64,000 nt of DNA from Limnoperna fortunei. Lineage: Eukaryota; Mollusca; Bivalvia; Mytilida; Modiolidae. The translations under genes and the position numbers were made by a program. The notes under the pieces are model-generated. The model made no database searches, was not told where the DNA came from, and worked only from the letters and a program-made list of their open reading frames with translations. Below, piece by piece: positions 47,201 through 58,263 of this stretch. Position 1 is the first letter of the stretch. Each line of letters opens with the position of its first letter. Location: assembly GCA_944474755.1 (NCBI GenBank), contig OX104123.1, forward strand, positions 64,287,898-64,351,897. The letters run 5' to 3'.

Positions 47201-47835
47201 CCAGACATGTAAGCAGTGCCTGCCACTAATGAGATACTGGAGTTATTTGGTAAATTCAGTTCTTTGGTAACAGTTTGCAGTAGCACATATCATGACATAT
47301 CCCATGGAACCGGACTTTGTGCCATATGTGCTTAAAGTCAATTCTTCTGACATATATGACCACAAAGATAGAATCAAACTTGCTGAAATAATCAAGTAAC
47401 TGTCTGCATTTACACGTGTCACCTCACGGAGGTACAGCTTTAAATAATGTCTGTTTAAATGCAACCTTTATTACCAAATCATGGACCAAACTGACCCAGT
47501 AGCTCTTGGCATCTCTGATGATTATTTCTCCAAACCATACCAGTACTATTTTTAATGTAATAATGTGACTTGATATATTAATATTATTTATATTGTGTTT
47601 CATTGTAGAAAACGAAATGATTTATACCAGATATGCAGGACGACATGTTAGTGTAGGACTCCTTGGTATAATGAATGAGCTCAGTAGCGTTAGTTGTGCG
47701 ATGAAATGTTTACAACATAGCACGTGTACCGGGTTTAATTATCAGAACACTTCCGGTAATTGTCACCTGACTAACGCAACAGTTACAGATCTATTAACCA
47801 ACAACGACTGGGATCACTATTATCAGTGTTTGTAG
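38236..47835 (+). CDS. Secreted immunoglobulin-domain / PAN (apple) protein, five coding exons
   Basis: Proposed extracellular recognition or adhesion protein. Exons: 38236-38287, 38704-39015, 40217-40525, 46795-47037 and 47609-47835 (stop TAG 47833-47835). All are GT-AG and every junction is phase 1, as in shuffled extracellular modules. The product is about 380 residues. Residues 1-20 form a signal peptide (MCNCLVFRIVICFASLLFAG). Ig-like domain 1 is at about 23-120, with W58 and the DVGYYTLYV strand, but it lacks the usual disulfide cysteines. Ig domain 2 is at about 123-224, with canonical C146, W160 and C205 (DLGEYWCEV). A Ser/Thr-rich linker with repeated (T)TNMASTSP-type units covers about 225-300. 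A PAN/apple-like domain follows to residue 380, with six Cys (TSC, SCAMKC, TC, NC, QC). There is no membrane segment. The intron at 40526-46794 holds a 5.2-kb repeat block and could hide further exons. Acceptor 38704 was chosen because the alternative at 38710 would create a stop. Confidence 0.7.
39890..40165. repeat. Tandem repeat of about 62 bp in the intron before Ig domain 2
   Basis: About four units of 'ttttttaaacaaaac' + 'ag.ttcagtctggtttcaaag' + 'ataaactttatgcaaatgatt'. Three units keep the exact octamer ATGCAAAT (39942, 40004, 40119). A fourth octamer is at 40197, just before the acceptor at 40216. Confidence 0.85.
40543..45720. mobile_element. Modular repeat block (Helentron/pearl-like?), heads and bodies in tandem, intronic
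   Basis: Head modules aagtcgcc...gacttatt start at 40543, 41886, 41945, 42008 and 43482. Each begins with a hairpin (AAGTCGCC...GGCGACTT) and runs into an (ATT)n tract. Body A (40620-41880) is about four repeats of about 260 bp rich in aaaatggcggcc. Bodies B1-B4 (42075-42845, 42850-43481, 43545-44335, 44340-45117) are near-identical and end ggaggcgactt plus a hairpin acgtttcgggaaacgt. Body C (45120-45720) ends ggcgacttctgtgttggcat and a gtgttgg/ccaacac hairpin. Subterminal inverted repeats, 3' hairpins and microsatellite tracts recall Helentron-derived or 'pearl' elements, but no replicase is present. Open frames inside are repeat artefacts. Confidence 0.7.
45730..46020 (+). repeat. Diverged GTCCGGAGCACC-type repeat joined to an Ig-exon-end relic
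   Basis: 'agcttacccttccgaagcac' and 'gatgctttcgaagcatatag' with 'gtttatagtggaattcgtgt' resemble the dispersed repeat core. Bases 45787-45826 (aatcatgtcagt...atgccaggtttgtacacaattat) closely match 40502-40544, the end of Ig exon 2 and its donor region. Confidence 0.4.
46592..46758 (+). other. Possible alternative terminal exon of the Ig/PAN gene
   Basis: After the acceptor cctaaatcag (46582-46591) a phase-1 frame is open for about 55 codons (VLFAKDCHFPVEGE...) with three Cys and stops at TGA 46756-46758. No phase-1 donor lies before the stop, so it fits only as a terminal exon after Ig domain 2. Family not recognised. Confidence 0.25.
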
Positions 47836-48114
47836 GGAGACATCATTTGTTTATAGGGCGACATCATTTCTATAAAAAATAGATGGACTTCTTATAATGA
47901 CTTTATTAAAAAAATATGTTTGAATATAAACAAATTATAATCTGCCGTTTTTGGTGAATTTTATAGCGACGACCAAGAAATTAAAAATAATACATTTCTA
48001 TAGGGGTTTTAATAGTCTACTGCACTCCCCAAAATAATGTAAATATGCGTCATTGTAATAAACATTCTAATTATTCACGCATAGTGAATGTTGAGCTGAG
48101 CTTCACTCGTGAGA

Positions 48115-48393
48115 TTTAAGGTATTCGACCCATAATTGAAGTTACCGTTAAATTTTATTTTTGACTAAGAAATACAGCTTTATTAAATCAATGTATTGCT
48201 AATTAATGATACAAATTAATATATTGTTTTAATTTGAGTCATTGTTTACAGTTTTAAGCAAAAAAAAAGTTAGTTACTCAAATAGTATTTCCGATGTTTG
48301 CCGAACATTACCGAGGTCTGCTCTATTGAAAAACAATATACATCCGGGACACCAAACATGATCACGTGGTCAATTATGGTCCGGATACCTTAA
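48115..48393 (-). mobile_element. MITE, sister copy of the element at 20711-20987
   Basis: Ends ttaaggtattcgacccataa and ttatggtccggataccttaa are inverted repeats. The interior is the reverse complement of the 20.7-kb copy, including tacagctttattaaa (AATAAA on the minus strand). Confidence 0.75.
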
Positions 48394-49530
48394 TTTGTAC
48401 TATCTTAAGTGTAAAAATTTTGCAATCCACTCGAAACTGAAGAAGAATCTATATTTAAAATGAAAAGGAACTTATATAATGGCTGTTAAACACAAATTCT
48501 CCATAAATATGTTGTCTTTCACTTGATTGATTGATTGATAAAAAGATTGATTGATTGCTGATTATCATTTACAAAGAAATATTTTAGTTTGTTCAGGACA
48601 TCAATTCCCTACTTGCGGTAAACAAGATTTATCTCCCATTTGCAGAGTTATCTGTTTTTAGAGCAGGTACTTTATAATACCTACTGTGGGTAAAAAATTG
48701 GTTTTTCTACAATATTTTTTTATTCACATATAGCAAAGCATCCGGTAAAATTTATTATGATATGCAAACTAATTCTGCAGTTTTTTCTAGTTGTACTGGA
48801 AGAGTCAGTCCACAGACCTTATTTAAAAAAAATAAAAACGTGATTTTTCCCTATCTGTTCAATACTAGATACCTGCTGTTATGAAAGACAACTCTTGCAA
48901 ATGGGAAGTAACTCTTGTATTCCGAAAATAGGGAATAGTTATTAAATAATTTGATTTGTTAACGGGAAGTGTAAATATAAGTTCATGATGGTCTGTTGAT
49001 AACATACCATCATGACGAATGTACATATACAGGATGGGAAGCAAAATTATCTATTTCACAGTTTTATTTTCCCTCTCAATGTCAATGCATTTTACCTTAT
49101 ACCTACATACTACACGTAAACCATTTCATGTCTTTTTTACAGTCAACTTCAACATTGCTGATTAAACGACATAAGTTATCCAATACTGGCTATGTCAAAT
49201 CGAAGCTGTTTAAAACACGTAATTATTATTATAATAATAATTGATTGGTTGTAAACATGCTTTTAGTAAGAATTGAGTGCATTCTTTTCAAAGGTTCATG
49301 ATAAAAATGCGCTTCGGTCAACGCCTTCATACGTCAATGAAACTTCACAACATTTTATTTCATTAAAAAATGCTGGAGTCCCGATTTAAATCGTGCACAC
49401 TGTATTTTGGGGGATTTAAATTACTCTGCGCTGTTCGTTTACTTTTGACGACGTCAAGGAAGAGCGTGCTCTTCGTGACTACCGGTTTCATTGAGAAATG
49501 CAAAGAATGATTATACATCTTTCCAAAAGA
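48394..49530. other. Intergenic stretch, nothing recognised
   Basis: AT-rich. A short gattgattgattgataaaaa run near 48523. No coding signal. Confidence 0.4.
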
Positions 49531-49534
49531 AATC

Positions 49535-49908
49535 CAGGCTTGCTTTCCATTATCCGGTACGTACCGTCTGGATCGGTTCGGGATAATAGAACCTCCAAGG
49601 GCAGACGGTTTGTTTCAAAATGGCTGCCTTGAAATCGGTATTGCCCATATTATTTGAGAATATTAAAACGTCTTAAAATTTAACTCTTTCACTCTTTTGA
49701 AAGATTTTCACAATGCCAAAGGTTGTTCTTCTTTTGATTTTCGTCCAAAGCTTAAAATTCATTTCCACATCACATTTTCCGCGTCTGTGCCCACCATCTT
49801 GGAACAAAAAAATTGACGAATCAGATGTTCCGATATAGGTATGACGCGTTCCATTTCAGTTTTTGGGCGGTACAACTGGTACGTTCCGGTTAATGGAAAG
49901 CACCCCTG
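49535..49908. mobile_element. 374-bp MITE with 31-bp terminal inverted repeats
   Basis: Left caggcttgctttccattatc + cggtacgtacc and right ggtacgttccggttaatgg + aaagcacccctg are reverse complements with about five mismatches. CAGG...CCTG ends suggest hAT affinity, but no 8-bp duplication is visible. No ORF. Confidence 0.75.
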
Positions 49909-50206
49909 AATATCGATGAAAGATACATGTAATGTAAATATTATATGTTAATGGTATAAAACGTGCTCGTAGAGATTTTGACCGATTTTTTGCGTTTTCA
50001 AGTTAAGTGTACTTATACTGTTTGCCAAAGTTGTATTTGTAAAGGTTCCAAAGCTACGACTGTAAACAATTTTGTTCATTTCACTCCCAGAGACATTGTA
50101 GATTTTGTAAAATGTTCATTTTCATTGTTAAAATTTTTTCTAATTAAAAGACCTAATAGCTTACAATAAAAATTTATAATCTATTTATTGTTAGTGCCAT
50201 AGTAAG

Positions 50207-50289
<83 letters not shown>

Positions 50290-50300
50290 ATTAATTAATT
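50207..50300. repeat. (AAAT)n tetranucleotide microsatellite
   Basis: More than 20 uninterrupted aaat units ending in ttaattaattaat. A strong slippage site. Confidence 0.97.
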
Positions 50301-50309
50301 AATAAATAA

Positions 50310-51420
50310 ACAACAATTATTTAATATACACAAAATACTGCATTTTCCGTTACTCACGGTGTTTTGTGTTGTTCGGTTATGGAGGATTTATGCATTTTTC
50401 TACACAGAGTAGTTTTACACAGAAGCATTTATTTATAAAATAAGTTTTAATTCGTTAGTGTTTATTATGCCTTGTATAAGATTTACCAATTATAGTCATA
50501 CTGACCCCAAAAGTCGATATTGTATGCCTCAATCATTCTTTAATACCTCGACACCTAACCTCCGAATACTGTTTTCTGCAGATTTGGAAAATCGTATTGC
50601 AATGAAAAATATCAGTTCAAGAATGGAACTTTAAAAAGGCTTAACATACACATCTAGTCTTGCTAGAGCAGCCATATTGACACGTTGATTGGTTGTTTTT
50701 CTTTCGTTATTTTGTAATGATTTGCTTTCGTCTTGTAGCATTTTAAATGAATTGCGAGCTGTGTGAAATGGTTTAGCTTTTTATATATGCTACAACGTAT
50801 AAGGTCAATTTTCCGTGCACCCATAATCTACTATCCCATCCATCTTCATACTCAGCTAGAGTGTTGCTGGGAGTAGCCATAGTGAATGGAATATCATTCA
50901 CAATGCAGCGACTTCTATTCGTAGTCTTAATCTTATAACTTTTCATGTTCTCTATGTAGCATGTATTTTCATTTGAAATATACTGGTTGCTTTTAGAAAT
51001 GAAACATAATTTGCATATATTCATTAAATAATAAATTAAAAGATTATATGATTGATCAGTTCCTTAGTTTTACTCACACATTTTTTTTCCAGTGAATTCG
51101 ATATTTGTAATAGTTTATACTTTTTATAAAATGAAAAATTTTAATGATTTAATGTGTCTGACGTATTGCATGAACTAAAATCTCACAGGTAATTTACCAC
51201 AACACTTCCGCATGCAGTTCAGCAATTTGTTTAACGGTAATCTGTTTGTTCGGTGTTTAGTTTTTATTTTTGTTTAATAGTAGTTACCTTTGCTGTTAAA
51301 AGATAAAAAGAAAATTCCGAGAATAAATAGCCTGATTATTCGACCAACTTTCAATAGTTTGATTTCAAGGGGAGTAACCGCTTTAAACTGTGTAACCTAA
51401 TTCTACACAGGCATTTAACA
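50310..51420. other. Intergenic stretch, nothing recognised
   Basis: AT-rich with no repeat pair noted; the minus-strand frame 50773-51024 has no domain. Confidence 0.4.
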
Positions 51421-51424
51421 CCCG

Positions 51425-51930
51425 TATTCCAATCGGAACATCTCTCGGCCGTTTCCGTCAAGGGTCGGGAAAGTGACCCGGGAGGTAAGTGATCTCCATT
51501 TTGAACTATTTTCAGTCATTTCAAAGAATTTGTTACGTCAAAAGTTCGTTTTGTGACTTTCACTTCATTCATTTGATTGACTTGTCATTGACGATTAGTT
51601 GATTGTTACTGATGACGTCAGATTGTAAACAAATACTTATACATTTAAACGTTGTTGGAGAAGGAATTTTTTAGCAGTGTGAGCGAATTTAAGTTTTAAA
51701 AATACAATCGTCTATCCGACTTTTAGTTCTGCTTCGATAAAGCTCTGTATAGTTGAAAAATTAAAGGATAATCTATTTCGTCGCACTAAAATAATGTTGC
51801 TGTGTAAACAGACTAACCGTATCACATTTGGACCGATTTTTGGTCCATATCCATACACTTACCTCCGTGATTACTTTCCGACCATAGGCGGAAATAACCG
51901 AGGTGATCCGATTGAACCTTATTCCTCTCT
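51425..51930. mobile_element. MITE-like element with inverted ends, long copy
   Basis: The left end tccaatcggaacatctctcg is an inverted relative of the right end ...ccgaggtgatccgattgaac. Subterminal gtttccgtc and ggcggaaat also pair. The short copy at 2105-2200 keeps only the ends. No ORF of note. Confidence 0.6.
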
Positions 51931-52069
51931 AATCCAACAACTGAACTTGAAATTGTGTTTATTGTATTTAAATGTAAACTACAAACGGTAAGTTCTCCGA
52001 CATTCAAAAGGAAAACAGGTCATACTTGTCAAAAGAGTCTAAAGAGTCTACCAACTAGTAAGCTTATTA

Positions 52070-52150
52070 AGTATCGGATCGACAAACATGACGATACAGC
52101 ATAAACAAAAAATAATATACAAGTCTAGAAGATTATGCAACTATACAAAT
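52070..52150. repeat. Direct repeat, first copy
   Basis: 'tatcggatcgacaaacatga' and 'cgatacagcataaacaaaaa' through 'gattatgcaactatacaaa' recur at 52768-52848 with about 90 percent identity by eye. Confidence 0.8.
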
Positions 52151-52212
52151 GACGTTGTTTCTTGTCAAAAATTTAGACAAAGACTGACCAATGTATGGCC
52201 TTAGTCATTGAA

Positions 52213-52351
52213 TGTCAATACATGGACAGTCTATACTAACGGGACATGTCACTTGCGTTTTCGGCACTTTGTTAAAATGTAATCGTGTTCGGTACGGTAT
52301 GATACGATTTCAGTTTTTTTTAAATACATTATTTACGATATAGACTGTCCC
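52213..52351 (+). mobile_element. 139-bp MITE, short copy of the family at 10625-10860
   Basis: Starts ggacagtctatac and ends tatagactgtcc, inverted termini of about 12 bp. Internal ctaacgggacatgtcac and gtgttcggtacggtatgat match the 10.6-kb copy inverted. Confidence 0.75.
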
Positions 52352-52767
52352 TGGTCAATATAAATAAATGACGTAAACAAGTCATAACATATTGATCTTA
52401 AACTTTCTCATTTCCAACTTAACCCAAAATAGTTGCTTCCCAAGTCCGCCAGCCGCGGACGTACCGTGCTGTTACTTGGCTTTGCTCAAATATTCCAACA
52501 AGATGTAATCCAAACTACCAATGTGACAAATTCATTATATATATTATGGAACTGAAACGTCTATAATTATTTAAGTAAATCATCCTAAGAACAGGGAATC
52601 AACGGAGAAATCCGCTACATTATGCATTCTAGATTCACCTGAAGATTGTAATGATACATGAAAGCGCTTGTGAAAATAGAAATGTAAATTCTGGTTACGT
52701 TGGACTTTTTATGTTTAATGTATACTTCTGTATACAAGATTACGAACTATATATAAAGTCTTACTAA

Positions 52768-52848
52768 GTATCGGATCGCCAACATGACGATACAGCATAA
52801 ACAAAAAAAAATAATATATAAGTCTAGAGAATTATGCAACTATACAAA
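52768..52848. repeat. Direct repeat, second copy
   Basis: Partner of 52070-52150. The two are 698 bp apart and bracket the MITE at 52213, so a longer element or a segmental duplication with one MITE insertion is possible. Confidence 0.8.
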
Positions 52849-52929
52849 AATAAAGATGTTTCTACTATAAAATAATTGTATTAATAAATATGACAAAATT
52901 TCGACTTCCCAAATATATGATTTACTTAA

Positions 52930-53225
52930 GCTCAAACGGTAATTACAAAAGAAATGCTAAAAAAAATCGACCGTTCCAGAAAAGCTAAAAGTCAAGGGAC
53001 GATTACAAATCCGAATTTATACACAGATATAAAAGACGAAACAAAAATAAATATACACCAACAAAAAGAAGGTATCCCGAATCCTATAAACAGCATAGGT
53101 GCACTCAGGTGGTCACGTCAATTAATCAGTGGAACCCGTCGATTTACTCATAATCAAATCCAGGCAAAGGAAAGACTACTTACGACTAGGCGAATCAAAT
53201 TAGAGAGATAGATTACCAGAACCGA
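52930..53225 (-). repeat. GTCCGGAGCACC-family repeat copy, minus orientation
   Basis: 'aagtcaagggacgattacaa', 'cataggtgcactcaggtggt' and 'gtggaacccgtcgatttact' are reverse complements of phrases in the 28945-29170 copy. The + strand frame 52954-53211 is a read-through of it. Confidence 0.6.
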
Positions 53226-53229
53226 TCAA

Positions 53230-54025
53230 TAGTCACGGTGCCTGCAATAGAACTTCCGAAAAATAACAACTTATGTACAATGGTCATATGGTTCAGTTAT
53301 ATTTAAATACTTATAAACTGCATATTTGTGTAATTGCAAATTATGCGTTCCATTTGGTATCCTCTATTACCCCGGTCGTCACCTAGGGCAATATTTGATA
53401 TGTCGGTACAATAAACTGGCCTTTATCCCGATACCCGGTGTTCAATTTTAATGACAATAAGTTACCAACAAGGCTAAAAGTGTTTAAAACAATTTTCCAT
53501 CACAAATACATTTTACCCGTGCTTAGTAAAATGGAAATTAAAACATTATGGAGTTAAAAGTGTACAGTTATGTTACACATTTCACTACAATTGAAGCAAG
53601 ACTACAAAACACTCAATTTCTAAACGATCATAAGATAATTTTGTTTTATCCCTTTTTTATAATTTGCTTATGGGACTTAAATGTCGATTATCGGAATTAG
53701 TCAAGCAAAAAACCTTTTATTATTTATTAAATTAAACGGGTTAACACTAGTTCAGCGTTAAGAAATTCTATCTTCATGGTTGTTTCTCTACATTTTCAAC
53801 GTCACCAACATGTATTTAAGGCTATCTCTATCTTCAGTTTGTTCGTAATGCTTTAAACAGAAACGTTCCTGGTGGCCAACAGGAGAACGTGGGAGCGTCA
53901 GTTTTTAGTCTTTACAACTTTGTGATTAAGAACGTGTTTTTTAGAATGTTGAGGATTTTTTTATTTAAATTAAAAGTTATGCGGAAAATACGTTGTCTTG
54001 TTATTAACAATGAGGGTGAGACTAA
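53230..54025. other. Intergenic stretch, nothing recognised
   Basis: AT-rich, no coding signal or repeat noted. Confidence 0.4.
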
Positions 54026-54162
54026 GAGGTTATTTCATGCCGATTTTCATATCACACCCCATATCAACCCGAGACCCCCATATCTACCATTTAGGCCCGA
54101 GGGTAGATATGGGTCGAGGGTTGATATGGGTGTGATATGAAAATCGCCATATAATAAACCTT
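54026..54162. repeat. Palindrome (hairpin MITE) of about 110-137 bp
   Basis: cgattttcatatcacacc is mirrored by gggtgtgatatgaaaatcg, and catatcaacccgag by tcgagggttgatatg. The centre (54083-54105) is taccatttaggcccgagggta. The outer ggttatttcatg and ataataaacc also pair loosely. Confidence 0.8.
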
Positions 54163-54904
54163 TTTATCGTATATTTTAGACATTTTGATGTGAGAATTTT
54201 AATGGTATGGAAGTTAATAATAAAATATGAACTTGACATTTTTTAATAAATAAATAACAATAACGTTCAATGATATTTTCTTGATTATAATAAGTGTGCA
54301 CATGTTCGAATCACGAACACGCGCATCAAAATCACATCATTCTATGAAGTTTCAGAGTTCTGGGTTGAAAACTAAATTTTATTAAATCATTTTCCGCAAA
54401 TGTTTTAATTAAAAAATAAGTTCCAAGTCTGAAAAATTAGGAAAATAATCCTTGAACAATTCTATAATAGCATATGTACAACTTCGATACATATGTTATC
54501 TTTTTGGAGGAGTTGATTATACGAAACACTGTCTTCTGCAATTGGTTGGAAAAAATATGAAATTCCCAATACTTATTCCATAATAGCAGGTGCACAAACA
54601 TGATGAATCTCTCTGTTAAGTTTCGATGAAAGAAGATGTGTCCTGTCAACTCCAAACATTCAGTTCTGGTTTGATTCAATTTTTTAGCAGACGATACGAT
54701 GTATATACGTAAAGGGGAAAATCCCCTAATAATATAAGATTACACAAAACAGATCCAGACATGTAAATACTGCACGGAAAAATAATAAATAAAAAAAATT
54801 GTCTTTTTCCTGCAGACTAGAAATCCATGTCAGTTCAGCGAGGGGTGACATTAAAGTACTAAAAATGAGGAAGCTCTATACCATTACTTACCTCTACATC
54901 AATG

Positions 54905-55025
54905 AGAGAAATGTGTGATATGGCATCATGCCATATCACAAGGGATGCCATATCACAAGGGTATGATATGGCATCCATATCATACCCCTTTGGTATCATT
55001 ATCACACTCCTTTGTGATATGAGTT
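54905..55025. repeat. Nested small palindromes based on GTGATATGGCAT
   Basis: 'gtgatatggcatcatgccatatcac' is a perfect hairpin, here noted in two parts: gtgatatggcat and atgccatatcac. The half units recur at 54940-54985 and in degraded form to 55020, giving several alternative stems. Confidence 0.75.
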
Positions 55026-55261
55026 TACTGACATTGTCATTATCACAAAACAACATATATGATATATAATAATAATTTATACGAGTGCAATACAATTATA
55101 TAAATATTTAATTGAGTTGTCCAAATATTAGTTGTTTATCTCTATGTAGTTTTGTCAACTGATTTTGCAAAAGCACGTGCTAATTATTTCCATTTATATA
55201 TCATGGAATCAAACTCGTCACATACATAGGACAATTTTGTAACTTTGGAATAAAACAAATA

Positions 55262-55325
55262 GCAATGAAAACCGACCGAACAAAAAGAGCCGAATGTCAA
55301 GGGACAATTGCAAATCCGAAAACAT
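55262..55325 (-). repeat. Fragment of the GTCCGGAGCACC repeat family
   Basis: 'ccgaccgaacaaaaagagcc' and 'tcaagggacaattgcaaatc' are reverse complements of the 29085-29150 part of the family. Confidence 0.6.
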
Positions 55326-55963
55326 ATTTCAAAGTGTTTAGTTCTCTAACTCGGAAGACTTAAATATAGCATAACTGAAGATCATATTTTCCATTTATAT
55401 GATCATGATATGAAACTGCTTTTTTATGTAGTGTAGAAAGTATTTAAATATATTCCAGAGGTGGCAGTCATCTTGGATTTCCGACCTAATATTAAATTTG
55501 TCAACGTGTATTATTTTAATGCTCTATTTTCGTGCCATGCTAAAGTCAGAGAGTGTTCCCAACTCCAACACCGAAGTTGGGGTTTCCTCCAGGAGTAGCA
55601 ACTGCTCCACCAATAGAAACTTGACGCCATATTGCTCAAACTCCGTGTAAACAAACAATTCTAATATGACGTGCTTTAAAGTCTTTGAGACCACAACAGT
55701 GGTAAAAAAATGATTTATCTATGAGCAGCACGCGCTGAAAAGGGCGTGTTTTAAATGGCTGTTCCAATTACAAAACTGTAACTCCCACCGGAAAGCTTTT
55801 GCATGTGACTTATAAATCTTATAAATAGTGACACGCGCTATATATTTTATCCGTTGCAATATATTGTGTGTTATATTGACGGAACAGCCAGTTTATGGCG
55901 GAAATGATGTTTTCTATAGGTACCAAAATATTATAAATGTACTCAAATTGTCTTATTAGAATA

Positions 55964-56123
55964 GAAATAATTCACGGCGGCTGTGATTTATCATGGTTTT
56001 ACCACGGGATGACCATTTATGTCGTTATTTTAGCCCTCGCTGTCGCTCGGGATAAAATAATATGACATAAATGGTCACCCCGTGGTAAAACAATGATAAA
56101 CCACAGCTTCCGTGAATTATTTC
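55964..56123. repeat. 160-bp palindrome (hairpin MITE) with G/C-rich centre
   Basis: gaaataattcacgg is mirrored by ccgtgaattatttc, and gaccatttatgtcgttattt by aaataatatgacataaatgg. The centre (56032-56052) is agccctcgctgtcgctcggg. Only a few mismatches. Confidence 0.85.
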
Positions 56124-56434
56124 TTAAACAGTCAAATCTGATTAGATTAAACAACTACACATATAAGTAAACGCCTGCGTTGAAGGGTAATAAATGGTGC
56201 AATCCTCATTGTCCACATTTAAGATTACAAAATTTTAAAGTATTAGAATCTGCGGGAACGGATATGTGTTGGGTAATTAGTTAACTTCAATGTTAGACTG
56301 ACAGGAGTTGTTTCTTTTTGGCTTATATGCATACGTGTTTGGTTGATTATTAAGACGCTTCTCCTTTTACCCTCCCCTGTCATGCCTGTTCATAATTTTC
56401 CTTATACAGATGTTGCTGTGTATCCAACACATGT

Positions 56435-56708
56435 TTGTTTGTTTGTTTGATGGTGTTTAACGCCACTTTCAGCAATTTTTCAGCTATATCATGGCGTCCA
56501 GTTTTTATTGGGGGAGGAAGCCGGAGTACCCGGAGAAAACCCCCGACCTGCGGTAGGAAAACTGGCAATCCTTGTCAATTAAGATTGGAGTCGAGTACAC
56601 CCTGCCTGCAGTGAGAATCGAACCCACAATCTCAGTGTTGACAGACCACGTGATCAATAGTAGACGAACTACCTTGACCACTCCGCCACCGAGGCCACCG
56701 AGGCCCCC
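56435..56708 (-). mobile_element. Intact tRNA-headed SINE with 12-bp target duplication
   Basis: Minus strand. The head carries a pol III A box (TGGCGGAGTGG, about 56678-56689) and B box (GGTTCGATTCT, about 56614-56625) in a Leu/Ser-tRNA-like context. The body contains ccagttttcc, ctccggcttcc and ctgaaaaattgctgaaagtg, and the tail is a (caaa)n run. Flanks TCCAACACATGT occur at 56423-56434 and 56709-56720, a clear 12-bp target-site duplication, so this copy defines the family for the other copies in the window. Confidence 0.9.
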
Positions 56709-56724
56709 TCCAACACATGTGACA

Positions 56725-58260
56725 ATATGATAATATATGTCGAGTAACAATCCTAATAATTTTAAGATAATGCTTTATTTACTTTGATATTTAGATAAAT
56801 GATCTGATCTGATTTTGTTTGATTGAATAAAAGGGGGCATCTCAAAGTTTGTTCGTTTATCTCTCAAGTGAATCGGTCGTCTCAAACATTTTGTTTATCA
56901 GTTAATCGGGTGGACTTTGGGACGGTGTTGGAGGTGTATTATAAATTCGTTAAAATAAAAACTTTGAACAAAACTAAGGTAAGAAATAAAAATAATAAAT
57001 CTAAGGATTAGCAGTTAGAATTCTACATTTTAAAATTTTCCACTGTTGTAATGCAACTTGTGTATTTAAACTCTCTCCATTTCGAACTAATTTTTTTTTA
57101 TTACACTATGAAAAGTGCAACAAACTTTCTCCCACATTTTGTTATATTTATTTCCTATCCTTTGCTAATATGTGTACCAGTTACTTGAATTAACATAATT
57201 TGCTAAAGGTATTTATACTTAATAGAAAAAAATTAGGACGCCATGATATCGCTATTCAACCCCACCCCCCCCCCCCCCAAACCGGTTGTACAGTGATGTA
57301 CAACATAATTCAATTAAAACATATATATTTAAATAAATATACATACATGGCGTGTCAAAACTGAATTTTCACATTCGACCCTGGTAATTGCCAAATATAG
57401 AAAGTGTTTCAATCGACGGTCTGGGGTTGTCATCGAGATACCGGCTTCCACTTATAATGAAAAAAAGCTGGCTGAAAGCCATGAAATAGATGAAAAAACC
57501 TGAAGCAGGGTAAAATACCTTTTAAAAAGACAAACAAACAGAAGAACCATAGAGAAGATGTTGAAACTGTAGTATATCGTTTTCATGTGAATTACGTAGG
57601 TTTATGGAATCATTATATAACGTAATGGACAGGGCTTGTAGAACATAGTGGTCAGGTTGAATCTTTTGGTTTTAGCCAAAAGTCACTGATAAAGATTTAA
57701 CTATACCTTCTATACATTAAACGGAAGTATAATCGATTTTTTCCGATAAAAAAAACAAAAAAACAATTAATTTAAATGTTTTTCGCAAAACGACCATGAC
57801 ATACACCTTGCTGTAATTCTGTAATGGTCAGATCAAAATGTACACGGTTGGCGTTAAACACTATAATGTACAAGAACGAAATTAAACTTAAAATATACTC
57901 AATTTAAAGTAAAAAGTAAATATATTTTAAAATATAAGTCTTTCTTTCAAAACCACTTGTGTATTTTATATTCCCTCCATTTTAAACCAATATTTTTTAT
58001 TGTACACACAAATTTTAACAAGAAAAAAATAGAATAAAATAAATAAATAAATGCCGTACGATCTATTTCTCCTGTCTCATCTACTAAGCTGTGGACCGGG
58101 TACTATTTATATAGTCAACACAATTTGCTGGGGTGGTTTTATTGACTCTATATACAAAGCTATAGAACGCCATGATGTTACTGCTGTAGACATATTTTAT
58201 ATGTGTACTTTATTATTATTTATTAAAACCAGTAACGATACTCTTGTATTTTATATTCAG
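56725..58260. other. Region upstream of the third gene
   Basis: AT-rich, with a run of C at about 57265-57279 and a short (aaat)n run near 58035. No coding signal or clear core promoter recognised. Confidence 0.4.
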
Positions 58261-58263
58261 CCA

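Noticed and set aside
54001..54150. Frame reading through ...HITPHINPRPPYLPF...
   Set aside because: It is a translation of the palindrome at 54026-54162.
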